From Grammothele lineata (taxonomy: Eukaryota > Basidiomycota > Agaricomycetes > Polyporales > Polyporaceae): a DNA stretch of 64,000 bases. Positions 48,528 through 59,379 of this stretch are shown here, piece after piece. Each line of letters opens with the position of its first letter. Within the stretch, counting starts at the first letter, position 1. Below the pieces are notes generated by a model. The model ran no database searches. It was not told the DNA's origin and saw only the letters and a program-made list of their open reading frames with translations. The stretch spans positions 186,001 to 250,000 of the forward strand of contig NDFF03000327.1 in NCBI GenBank assembly GCA_002150815.3, read 5' to 3'. Position numbers and translations under genes: made by a program.

Positions 48528-51500
48528 GCTATGTGCTTGGCGGTACTAGAGGGCGACGAAGAGACTCGATTTGACGGTGTCGATGAGGGTGATGGGCCTG
48601 GCGGCGGGTGACCTGGCAGCGGCGTGGGTGGTCAGCCATCGTTGAACACGTCTGGGAGTCGGCGAGAGGGTCGAGGATGACGAGGATGGGCCAGGCAGCG
48701 AGCAGGAGGGGGGGCGATGGCGCACGGTAGGCGGAGCAGTCGGGAGGGGGGAGCGCATCTCACTCCGACTCAAATCGTCCCTTCCGAATCGTCGCCGCCA
48801 GAACTGCCCGACGAGTTCTCCCTCTTCCGCGCTCCCACCGCATTTTCTTCCCTCCTCAACCCTCTCGTATCGCCTTCTCCTGCCCGGCTTCCCGCCACGA
48901 CCTCACAAAAGGGACACACTCACTGGAAAGCGGCTGGCGGAGGCAGCGGGACGAGGATTGATGTTAGGGGAGTTCGAAGAGAGCCCACGTGGGAATTTAC
49001 GGCGGACAAGCTCGCAGCAAGTTCCGCACCGGGCTTGGGCGTCTAAGCGGTCGTCTACGCCCACCTCGAGCGCAGCGCGCGGCTGCCCATCTAGTCTCTG
49101 AGAGCCCTTGTCCGAGAGCGGTAGCGGAGGGAGATGAAGGAGGAGGTAAGCAGGCTTGTCCGCACTGTCAACGCTCGAGCCCAGAACGACAGGAACACCA
49201 GGGGGCAGGGCCCAGTCGAGTCGGCGACCAGAGTCGAGGCAGGCTCAGACGGGGGCGAGCGGGCAGCCCCCGTGTCCCCGCGCGTGCTCTTGTCCTGCTC
49301 CGCCCCAACTGGCGGACAGCCCGCGGAGAGCGCCCCGGGGCTTCCTGACCAGTAGCCAGGCTTCCCAGCACCGTCCAGCTCGCACGCGCCCTCTCACGAT
49401 CGATCTTCGCAGCCCCGGCGCACGACCGCGGCCATCGGTGCGAAGCCCCCCGCGGCTGCGGTCCCTCTTACGCCGATCCCCACGTCCCACCGCGCCCTCC
49501 CTCCCTTGCGCAACGTCCCGCCCCCAGCTCCCCGTCCCCAATCTCCAGAAGCCTCCTTCGCTCCCGGGTGCGCTCGTCGAGGAGATCCCCGCTGCGCGCG
49601 CACTTGAGCCTACCTGAAGGGCGCGTCGCACGCCGCGGACATCCCGCGCCAACGCCCCACCCGGCCAACCCCCCGCACGAGGTGCGCACACGCGAGGGGA
49701 CGAGCGGCCCAGCGGGGCATCTGCCACCGCGCGCCCCGGCGGATTCTCCGCTCGTCCACGGCGCATTACCTAACCTCGCACCTTGCGAGGCGCTCGGACT
49801 CTCGACACGGGGACGCGTGCGTCCCCAGGGGAGCGCGCACCGCGAGCAATAAAGCTGCCAGAGAGGGCTGCTTGGACGGGGACAAACGCGCGTCGAAGCC
49901 CCGGCGGCGCGTCCGGTTCCCTGCATCATCGTGCGCCTCGGCGACTAGCAGCAAACCACCATGCCACCCTCGACGGCTGGCGTTCGGTAACCGGCAACCG
50001 TTCTGGTATCCGGAGCCTGGGTCCTCGGCATCGTGGTGGCTCGTGGTGCTCTGCTTGGGCCGCACGCTGTGCTCGGCCTTCCTTGTCCACTTGCCGCGGC
50101 TGCACTGTGGAGTCTTCCTGGGTAAGCGTTAGCCATACTCGCTCTAGCGCGCCGCTCATCCTTCACACGTTGTCTTAACAAAGTACAACTCGCTCTGCCC
50201 CACAGCTTCCTGTGCCGCCTTGAAGCCGAGCTTCTTAATACTCGCCGTTCGGCCACGGCATGGAGCGGGGCTTCTGTCCGGTGCGCGTATATATACCTAC
50301 TTACCCTTTCGAGACTTCCGTCCTTGAAGCTCTTCGTCAGGGAAACTTGTTTTCTTGCTCCCAGGATTACCGCTCTGCTCATTGCCTCCGTTCATTCGCT
50401 CACCAATGATAGCTGATCGGTTCTATCCTTCAAAACCTCAATGAACAGGTCAACTGCTAGAGACTTGAACGCGCTGCAGTCGCGCGACCGCAACGCCGAA
50501 TCAGAGTGCTCGATATGCAGTATAGTCTACCGTGTACGTTTCTAATCCCTACATCTTCGAAGTGTACGAATGGCGTAGAATGGGAATCACGGGAGTGGGA
50601 CCTCTCGTGCTCTGTGCATAGCGTGTGCTACCCTCCCTCCTCCAGTCAGCAGTGCGCAGTATGGGTCAGTCTGGGGAAGACAGCTTGCAAGTCATCCGCC
50701 AATGACTCTATCGTTCGACGTTATCCACGGCCATCATTCTCTCAGCCGTTCGTTTACTTGATATTAGGAACGGGTGTCATGACACAACTTCTCTTCTTGC
50801 CTTACGCGAATTCTAACATCAGGCGTTTTGGTAACTCCCCCGTGTGAGTACCGAGCGGTTGAAGCTCGCGTGACTCGCGGAAGGCATCTCAATGTATACA
50901 AGAGCTTCCTCTGGAGCCCCTTTAACTCCGAAGTGATATAGTGATCGCTTCTTTTACGACAACAGTCTCTCCCTCGATATCCCTCAATTGTGTTCTCTCC
51001 CAGCCTGATTTCTAGCATCAGGGAGCAATTCCAGTGTTCATCGCGCCAAGGACGACATATCGCTGACGTCGTCGTGACGCCAAGTGATATCTAAGACGCA
51101 TGTCAGACAAACACGCGTACGCACGTTCCGCGATGTAATGCGCAGTGGCTGGCATTCGCGTATGACGTCATTGCCTCGACTTCTCCAAGCCGGCGCCCCT
51201 AAAGCCCGCGCACGAGGGCACGACCAGTCCTTCTCGCCAGTTCTCGTCCTGGCTGCGCAAGCGAAATTGAGAGTGAAAGCCCGCCGAGGACTGCTAAGAC
51301 TCGATCATCTTACGATCGCGCGCGCCTCCAAGACCGCGCCTCACCTTAGCATTCCTCGATCTGTACGAGGGCAATGCCAATCCCTGTGCTGGGTGGAGTG
51401 GGCGCGCCGCGGGACAAGCACCGCAGAGAAAGCGGAGCGTCCCTGGGGCCTGTCCTCCTCCTCCGACTGTGCGGTCTCGAGCGAGCTCATGGTGGCGAAA

Positions 51501-51778
51501 GGTGGCGATCCCGGCGGCAGCTGCCGGCTCGGGGCCTCTCGGGGCCTCGAGTCTGCCCACCGCCATTCATGATTCCAGCAAGAATGCTCAAGTTGCTGTC
51601 CTGAAGCTCAGCTGCCCACCGAGCCTCCACGATCCGTGCTCCGCCGGCCGTCGCGCCTTCGACGTTGCCATTGCCCGCCGCACCCCATTATACGCGAGGC
51701 TGGCGAGCTTCTACCGCTGTATGCAGAACGCTGCAGGGGACGCGGGAGGCGCCGGGGAAGGCGGGCGGTAATCTCTGG
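48528..51778. other. Region with no recognisable gene
   Basis: 3.25 kb, very GC-rich at 48.9-50.1 kb. Many open frames occur in several frames on both strands, but none shows a domain or a splice pattern I trust. It includes the 5' flank of the copy 2 Zn2Cys6 gene. Confidence 0.5.
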
Positions 51779-52058
51779 TACTGTACCATTTCACTCAATT
51801 CGAATTGTCACAGTCACTGGGCCCTCAGATTGACGAAATTTGGGCGCTCGTCACAGGTCACCTTCACGATTGTCGAATCTCGCCCACGAGCGCTTGCAGG
51901 CGTCGGGGGGCGGCGCGCTGACGCGCGCCCGAAACCGCCCCATTCTGTCGAAATCCCGCCCCATGTCACGGCTCACCGGGGCCGTTGTCGAAAATCAAAA
52001 CCGAAATTTCCGTGTCACACGTCACAGGGCCTGTCGAATTGAGTGAAATAGTACAGTA
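51779..52058. mobile_element. Second MITE, with TA or 8-bp target duplication
   Basis: Terminal inverted repeats of 23 bp at 51781-51803 and 52034-52056, beginning CTGTAC(C/T)ATTTCACTC, differ at one base. The 276-bp element has no coding capacity. Both ends are flanked by TA (51779-51780, 52057-52058), as in Tc1/mariner insertions. If the TA is counted as part of the element, the flanks ATCTCTGG and ATCTATGG form an 8-bp duplication with one mismatch, which would instead suggest hAT. The sequence does not decide between the two. GTCACA and GTCGAAA words recur inside. Confidence 0.8.
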
Positions 52059-52398
52059 ATCTATGGAGAACGAGCGAAGAACGTGCGCGCGCCACTGGCA
52101 ATCTTATCGGCTCTCGCAGCGCGGGCTCGGCTCGGGTGATCGGATCTGGGCAGACGCATCTCTGGCTCATCTGGAGACTGGGACCGCCTCGCCTGGCGGA
52201 CGCCACAGGCTCCTTAACTATGACACACCGCCGCCGCGCACCCCTCCCGTCCCCCTCTCCCGGTGCCTCTTTCCCGGCTCTCTCGACTCGGACTCCCTCT
52301 TCTTCTTCTTCTTCGCCGCCATCACCTGCGCGCTGCTAGGCTCCGAATCCTTGGGTTTGGTACTTCGCTAGCGGAGCGTAAGAGTTCATAATCTTCGC
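52059..52398. other. Spacer before the PIN-like transporter gene
   Basis: 340 bp with a (TTC)n-rich stretch near 52301-52315. It is the presumed promoter of the transporter gene. The insertion at 51781-52056 lies about 340 bp from the start codon. Confidence 0.4.
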
Positions 52399-54685
52399 AT
52401 GGCGTCGGGATCTGGCACGCCTATCGGTCCTCTCCTCGAGACCGTCTTCGAGGTGCGTGCGCGGGTTTTGCTATTCGTGGGGCTTGCTGCTAACATGTCC
52501 TTTTGCAGTCTATCCTCGAGGTCTTCATCCTATGCTTCGCGGGGTACATCCTCGCCCGGAAAGGTGTCCTTGATAAGCCTACCCAAAAGGTGCATCTTTC
52601 ATCCTCGGTCGTGCCTTTGTCGTGGACGAGACGCGTATTGGGGGCCGCGGTTGGGTAATGACCTCTCGAGCGACCGCTACGTCGACCTCCGAGAGGGATG
52701 CGCGAGCTGCTGGCGACTGCGCGAGGTCTCCTAAGGGCAGATTGTCGGCGGGCTCGGAGGCAGACGGGTGCCTCGGGCGTTGTACACGCCTGCCATTCCA
52801 CGGGTAGCCTCGGCCCTGTCACCCTCCTGCACGCCCCTGCCAGCGTCGCGCATTTCCGCTGCGGCGCTGCTATCTGCGTATCCGCGCCTTCCCACTGCCG
52901 GTGCTGTCCGTATGTCTCTGGGTGGATAGCTGACATCATATCTAGAAATTGAACCGCCTCAATGTATCGCTATTCACCCCGTGTCTGTTGTTCTCAAAGG
53001 TCGCGTTCTTCCTTTCACCAGGTGAGCACTGCACTCGCTATACGGAATGACTCTCGCTGAACGCGCGACTTTAGCGAAACTGCGCGAACTATGGATCATT
53101 CCTATCGTCTTTGTTCTCACAACGGCGGTCTCCATGATCGTCGCGTACATCTTCGGCACCATCATGAGGCTCAAGCGATCACAACGGTACGTTTGCACGC
53201 GAAATCACCGCTATCTTGAATGTGTTAATCTAATGACATTCCAGATCGTTCGCCATTGCAGCGGCCATGTTCATGAACTCGAACTCGCTCCCTATCGCAC
53301 TGATGCAGAGTCTGGTCGTCACTGTTCCCGGGCTCAAGTGGGACAAGGACGATAACAAGAACGCGATGGTCGGTCGTGCGCTCACGTATCTGGTCTTGTA
53401 CTCGACGTTGGGCATGGTCGTAAGTCATGTCAGGTTCTCAATGTCGAAATTGTTTAACGCGTCCGCCTAGTTGCGATGGAGTTACGGTGTTCGTCTTCTC
53501 TCGCAAGCAGATCCCGAAGGGTCGGACGCAGAGGTCGCCCATGGGCCCGCTGATCCGCTGGCGTTGCCGGAGAGCGAGCTGCCTCCTCCTATCTCGGACG
53601 AAGCCGCCCTTCCTCATAAACCATCCTCGGCATCTCTCGACTCGGGTGACTCCCAGACCGTTGCACACGACTCAAATCCAGGGCTCTCAGTCCAAGACGC
53701 CACCGGTCGCAAGTTCTTCTACTCGTTCCCCAACACGCCCAACGCCGCGACTACCCCTCTCCCCTCCGGATCCGGCTCCGGCTCCCTCGCGACCACCGAC
53801 TCTGGCTCGGACGGCGACGATGACGACGACGACGGCGCTCTCCCCCCAGGCCGCCGCCCGCGCACCCTCCCCACCACCTCGCGCTGGCACTCCGTCCGGC
53901 GGCGCACGCACCGACGCATGCGCCACCTCTGGACCACCTTCCGCGCGTTCATGACTGCCCCGCTCTGGGCGGCGCTCGCCTCGCTCGCGGTCGCGTGCGT
54001 CCGGCCGGTGCAGCACGCGCTCGAGATGCACCTGCCCCCCGTCAAGGGCGCGATCGCGTCCGCGGGGAACTGCTCCATCCCCGTCACGCTCGTCGTCCTC
54101 GGGGCGTACTTTTATTCCCCGCCGGACCCGGAGGCGGAGAGGGAGAGGGGGAGGAGGCGCGCGGTGCGCGAGGATAGGCTGAGGAGCGCGTCGAGGACGA
54201 GCTTGTTGTTGGAGAGTGTGAGGGATATGTTCTCGATGAAGACCGTTTCTGGGGGTGCAGAAGAGGGAGGGCTGAGGGCGCCGGCGACGGCGTCGAACGT
54301 GCGTCCTGGGGAGACGAGGACGGTCGTGGTTGCGATCTTGTCGCGGATGATCATCACGCCTGTGGTGCTGTTCCCGCTCATGGTCGTGTGCACGAAGTTT
54401 GACCTGCAGCGGGTCTTCGAGGAGTACGTCCTGTTTCACCTGTCTTGCTGGCGCTAGGGTTCAGTTGGCTGACACGCTTGCGTTTCTAGCCCAGTGTTCG
54501 TGGTGTCGAACGTCCTGCTCATCGCATCGCCGCCCGCGCTCACGCTCGCACAAATCACACAAGCCGCGAGCGGGGACGCGTTCGAGCGACTCATCAGCCG
54601 GACGATCTTCTGGTCGTACTGTGTCGTGACCCCGCCGTCGACCATTCTGTTCGTCGTGATCGGCCTGATCCTGTCCAAGTTGTGA
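52399..54685 (+). CDS. PIN-like / auxin efflux carrier family transporter
   Basis: Membrane transporter of the auxin efflux carrier (PIN-like, yeast Ecm3-type) family. Seven exons: 52399-52452, 52509-52589, 52946-53021, 53075-53186, 53245-53419, 53471-54423 and 54490-54685. They agree in phase for 548 residues. N-terminal helices include ILEVFILCFAGYILARKGVL, KLNRLNVSLFTPCLLFSKV, LWIIPIVFVLTTAVSMIVAY and SFAIAAAMFMNSNSLPIAL. A long hydrophilic central loop (Asp-rich DGDDDDDDG) separates the C-terminal helices IITPVVLFPLMVVC, DPVFVVSNVLLIASPPALT and TPPSTILFVVIGLIL. The 10-helix layout with a central loop matches the family. Yeast relatives sit in the ER. The substrate in fungi is unknown. Confidence 0.9.
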
Positions 54686-55492
54686 TCTCTTCCATCTACC
54701 ATCTACCGCTCATCTGTGCATAGGCTTGTGTTTCTTTCCCTTTCGTTAGCGCATGTTGTCCCTTGGGGGTCCAGGTTGTGGTCTTGTAGCACGTCATCAC
54801 TATGTCTTTGCTAGACTTTCGCGAACACAATCTATTCTCACGTCTTACACGTATGATCTCATACTTGACGCGTGACAGTGACGCCCTGTAATGTTGCCAT
54901 CTGCTTTACAAGCCACTGTCATGCACCCCCGGGTACGTAGCATCCTCGTCATCGAAGGCTGTAGTCAGCTAGACCGTGGTGTACGATACGGCGACCCATT
55001 CCGTGCTCATTCCTCTCCCCCGAGCACGACTTCTGCAGCTCTCTCAGCTCAAAGAACGTCTTGATAAGCCTCGCTGACTCCTCGGCTCGGACGCTCGCAT
55101 CCCGAGTCCGCCCGAGCCGTTCCCCCGAGCGCTTACACGTCCGTGCTTCCCGGAGACACAGCCACGTATACGCTGACGACGCTCGGCGGCCCAAACAGGG
55201 CAGCTCTCGAACGTTCGCGTCATTTCGCCGGGGCCCTCGATCCTTCTTGGACCTCCGCTCGTCCGCGAGAGCGTGCCCGCTGCGCCCCGAGTCCCAACAA
55301 GGGGAATGGACACGTATCTCGCTCTCCGTGCTTACACGTCGCGTGCCCGTATGCGGTGCGGGGCGTATAAAGCTCGTGCGCGTCGCCGCGGTCAGTCCTC
55401 ATCCCGCCCTCCGAGTCACAGAGACACCGACGAAGTTGCATCGCAGCTTACCTCCAACGCACCTAGCACATCCTCGTCGTACCGTGATCGCC
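54686..55492. other. Intergenic interval, no gene seen
   Basis: 3' flank of the transporter gene and 5' flank of the Ser-rich protein gene. A TATA-like GTATAAAG lies near 55365, about 125 bp before the next start codon. Confidence 0.4.
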
Positions 55493-56441
55493 ATGTCGAG
55501 CTTCAACTCCTCCAACATCAACTCCTTCTCGAGCCTCGCGGCCTCCGCGAACGCTGCTGAGAACCACAACTCTTCGAGTGGCTTGTACATACCTGTTCAC
55601 AAGAGAGGCGCCTCTGCGTCCTCGGCCTCGTCGCTCCTCGACTCGCACGGACCCTCCCGGGCCCCTACGCGCTCGCCCAAGCAGCGCGTCAGGTCCTTCT
55701 CTCCCGCGCGTTCTACGCGCTCAGAGGTTTCCCACTACGGTACGTCCTCTCTCGTTCGAGAGTCTGATTCCGAGTACTGATGGACGCACCTCTGCAGAAT
55801 CCTCCTCTCCTTCGCCCAGCCCGCGCACCGCGCCGATACCCCTCGCCTCCTCGATACCCCGCATCTACTCTCCCTCCGACCTTCTCGCGCTCGTGTCCTC
55901 CCCCCCCTCCCGCCTTTCCCCCGCCCAACTCGCGCAAGTCGAGGCGCACATCCCCGCGATGACCCGTCCCGCGCCGCGCGCCTCCCGCACCCGCACCCGC
56001 GCGTCCGACGCCGCGTCCGCGCGCTCGCACTCCCCCGCGCCCTCCGACGTGTCTTCTTCGTCCACGTCCGCCTCCTCCGCTCTTCGCCGCCCCTCGTCCC
56101 CCGACCAGCCCATCCCCCTCTCCCCCTCCGTCGCCCGCACACAGCCCCAACCCCGGCCCGCCACGAAGCCCACCGACCCGTCAAAGTCGACAGACGCACC
56201 TCGCCGGCGCCGCGCGGGGCGCAAGTCCTCGGGCGCGAAGCCGCGCGTCGCTGTCCCGGGCGACGTCGAGGGCCGCAGACGCCGCGCGTTCCCTCTTCCT
56301 CTCTCTCTCCCGCATCAGCACCAGCAACAACACCGCGGTGCGGGATGGGGCTGGGCAGCGGGGGCCGCGCGCGGGGCGGAGAGCTGGCGAGACCACCGTG
56401 CGCCGCTCGCTGTTGCCGGTGTCGCTGTCGCTGCGGCGTGA
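55493..56441 (+). CDS. Ser/Arg/Pro-rich protein of unknown function
   Basis: Exons 55493-55739 and 55798-56441 give 296 residues. The start MSSFNSSNINSFSSLAASA is followed by GLYIPVHKRG, a short motif I associate with a conserved basidiomycete protein. Then come Ser/Pro/Arg low complexity, a small ordered patch IYSPSDLLALVSSPPSRLSPAQLAQVEAH written here only in part (IYSPSDLLALVSS), many Arg/Ser/Pro pairs and a basic block RRRRAGRKSSGAKPR. No membrane segment or catalytic motif is visible. The composition suggests an intrinsically disordered, possibly RNA-associated protein, which is inference. The C-terminal residues after about 260 may be in the wrong frame if another intron exists. Confidence 0.6.
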
Positions 56442-57537
56442 AGCGGGAGGGAGGTTGTGTAGGTGGAAGAAGTTGCGGATGATGAGGACGTTTTTGATCC
56501 CCACTCTCGCCGCTCGTTGCGGCTCAAGCTAGACTTCTAGTGTATTTGTACGATAGGCGGTTAATTGGATTGCGTATCACTGAGTCGTCTTGTGTGTGTG
56601 TATGTGCCTCTCCTGGTGCCGATGGCGGCCGGATTGGAACAATCAGGTGTGCCGAGAGAGGTGTGCCGGAAGAGTGAGCGATGAGGCCGAGCACGACTTC
56701 CCGTGAGCGGCTACGTGCATATAAGGTTGCGGCGCATTTTGACGTAGAGTTCGAGGACGCATGGTATTAGCGGCACTTCAGAAGGACGTTGCAGCGCATC
56801 TGTGCGGCGCGGTCCTCGCGCCGCACATTGATTGCTCCGCGATGTGCGTCCCGCACTCGTGGAAGAGAAGATGGGCGCACCGCGCGCGGCGCACGTCAGG
56901 CCTGCGCCGCGGCGTACGTCAATCCTGCACCGCGACGGGGCAACGAACACGGCGCACACATGTCTCGAGCGGTGAACTGTCATAGTGTGTGCTTCTATCC
57001 GGATACAGAGGAAGTAGGCTTGAACTCGTGCCCAAGGAGAGCTGTTTTACAATGACGCCAGCGGACGCGTCGCGGCGAACAGACCACAATGCGCCGCCAC
57101 GAGCGGCACAGAAGGACGCAGGTGGCGAGCGGGAGCGATGAGTATCGGATATGAACGACTGCGATCTAGCCTTCGGGAGCAGATGGGTACGACATCGCGC
57201 CACATTCAAGGTCCAAGGAGCGTGGCGGCCCGCACATGCGGCAAATAGTGCGGCGAAGGGGAGCGGGGCGACAGACAGATGGTGGACTCAGGAGATTCAG
57301 CCACGAAATCTACCTTCATTCTACTGGTAATACTAATCCTGTATGAGTCGCTGTCGATACTGTAACTTATGGTGCTTGGCCGTTTCAAACGGAATCGCTG
57401 TTCAAAATTCGATTGAAGGTGCTCAACTCAGAAGGCGCGCATAGCACGTGTAAACAAGACCACGTGACGACTTTCCGGCATCCTCCGAGGTACGAGAAAG
57501 AGCGCCAGACAGATGGGCTCGCCCGTCATTATCTTCG
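56442..57537. other. Intergenic interval
   Basis: 1.1 kb without a recognisable gene. It contains the promoter of the Mic26/27 gene. Confidence 0.5.
57445..57466. promoter_or_regulatory. Pair of E-boxes upstream of the Mic26/27 gene
   Basis: CACGTG occurs at 57445-57450 and again at 57461-57466 (CACGTGA), 10 bp apart and about 70-90 bp before the start codon. bHLH factors such as Cbf1 bind this palindrome in fungi. Use here is inferred. Confidence 0.4.
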
Positions 57538-58483
57538 ATGCTCCGGCTACTGGCAGTATGTCTCCTAGTCTCCATGCTGTATCGGATATTGATTGTATGC
57601 TAGAGTAGGAGAAGTCTTGCGCTAGCCACGGTGGCGCTCAGCGTGCATGAGGCACGAGACAAGGTATGCTCGTTCGCTCACTCTGCTCATGTGTCGTGTT
57701 CATGTCGATATATCTGTCCCAGCTGCCCATCTACCCCGTACCCGAGTCGGAGGTCGTCCTTGTAGAGACACCATCTGAACTCGAGAAGCAAATTGGCGTA
57801 GCCCGGCGCACGTTGACGGGGACGTACGAAGATGCGCACGCGCGCGTGCAGGCTGTTGTCTCGCGGTGGATTGGTGTCGAGCAGGCAGTCGAAAGTGCGT
57901 CCCTTGCTTTTCTTATTCGCTGCACATACAAACCTTCATTTTCCTTCAAGGCCGGGTGAAGTCCCTAGTTGCGCCTGACGAACCCCTCACACCTGGCATT
58001 CTCTACGTCGGCGTCGCGACCCTCACCGGCTCCGTGCTCGCCCGCAACCGCCTCTTCTGGCGTCTCCCCCTCCCCCCTGCTCTCTTTATCCTCTCCCTCA
58101 ATCATTTCCTCCCGAAAACGTCACACAACGTCTCCGAGTACCTCGGTTCGCTGGAGGAGGCGCATTTCCCTACTCTCGCTGAGAAACACGCGATTGCGCG
58201 CGCGCACAGCGCCATGACGTGGGACCGCGTCAAAGACGCGACACAAAACGGGCGCGAAACGCTCTCCGATGGAGTCGCGAGTGCAGTAGGCAAGGTAGAG
58301 GAGGCGACGGGCCTGAAACTCCGCGAGACGTTGGGCTGGCGGCAGCGTGTAGAGGCAGACGCGAAGGAGGTGGTGAAGAAGGCGGAGCAGTCTCTGGAGG
58401 CTACGAAGGTCATTGTTGAGACGAAGGTGGAAGAGGCGAAAGAGGTTGTTGAGAAGCTCGAGGAGACAAAACGGCTGGTTTAA
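57538..58483 (+). CDS. MICOS complex subunit Mic26/Mic27 (apolipoprotein O family)
   Basis: Inner mitochondrial membrane protein of the cristae-organising MICOS complex. Exons 57538-57555, 57604-57663, 57723-57894 and 57951-58483 agree in phase for 260 residues. The first exon is only 18 nt (MLRLLA), and with SRRSLALATVALSVHEARDK it forms a short basic presequence. The family signature KLPIYPVPESEVVLVETPS is next. Membrane segments lie around GILYVGVATLTGSVLA and LPPALFILSLNHFLP. The C-terminus is a long Lys/Glu coiled-coil-like tail (VVKKAEQSLEATKVIVETKV). An upstream in-frame alternative start at 57513 leads to a stop after splicing, so ATG 57538 is preferred. Confidence 0.85.
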
Positions 58484-59379
58484 TCCACAATAGAGCACTC
58501 ATCTTTCTAATCGCTCTTGCTCTCTGTATACTTCCAAGTTCCCCTTACGTATGGCTAATACACTCGTTCACTTGATTTCTACGACGTGCTTGTTTGAATA
58601 TGCATTACATGAGTCGCGATATATGTTTCTTTCACGTTGGATGCACGTTCACTAGAGAAGAGGTGTACTATGGCTCTTTTGTCCCCTCTTCTCGGGAGAG
58701 ACGCGAGATACCGATCAGCACAGCAAAAGAAAACTCAGGCGAGACTGGGCAGCGCAGTGGGGGGTCCAATGTGCAAATGCCGCCCACTACCTGCTGTCTA
58801 GCCGGCAAGCCGGCAATGAGGGGGGAAATTAGAGACTCTGGGCGGTCGTGCGGTCCGGTAGCCTGCCTTCGTCTGCTCGCTCTGACGGAGCGGTAAAGGC
58901 AGGGCCACCAGTGTGAAAAATACGGGTCTGAGCTCACGTCCATCGTGACGTACATATGCGGTCCGGCAGCCTAACCCTCATCCAGAGTCGCTCTGACGGA
59001 GCGTGAGAGATACCGGGGGAAGGGGGATTATGACAACATACTGCCAGAAGGCAGAAACATGTCAGAAGCTCACACGTACCTACAAGGAAGCACGTGCACG
59101 TGCACTGGGCGCGGGTGGCCTCCGAGTGGCTGTTACACGGTCACTGGCACCTGATCCGACGCCGCGCCTACTGGAACTTTAGTGGGCCCGTACAATGCCA
59201 TTCCGGTCAAGAGTCTACATATATAACTGGAGCCTATGTTACTCGATGATACCCATCGCTTCGTTGTCTGACCACGGGCAGTGATCTCGTGCAACACACC
59301 TCGATCACATCCTGCCTATCGCCGCCGCCTCGGAGCTTCGCAGCACTGGCCATTAACACACGCCTGCGAGTTTTTCACG
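58484..59379. other. Intergenic interval with a repeated hairpin block
   Basis: No gene is seen. It holds the direct repeat at 58849-59003 and overlapping CACGTG/GTGCAC words near 59092-59105. Confidence 0.5.
58849..59003. repeat. Two direct copies of a 45-47 bp block ending in a hairpin
   Basis: Copy 1 is 58849-58893 and copy 2 is 58957-59003. Each begins TGCGGTCCGG(T/C)AGCCT and ends with CGCTCTGACGGAGCG, which can fold as a 5-bp stem (CGCTC/GAGCG). The middle part is diverged. The pair may be the remains of a mobile element or a local duplication. Confidence 0.5.

Noticed and set aside
48717..50178. Several overlapping plus-strand frames of 100-170 codons in very GC-rich DNA
   Set aside because: They overlap in all frames and both strands, have Arg/Pro/Ala-biased translations and show no domain or splice logic.
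53687..54439. 250-codon minus-strand frame opposite the PIN-like transporter
   Set aside because: Antisense shadow of the loop and helix exon. The plus strand has the membrane helices and correct splice phases.
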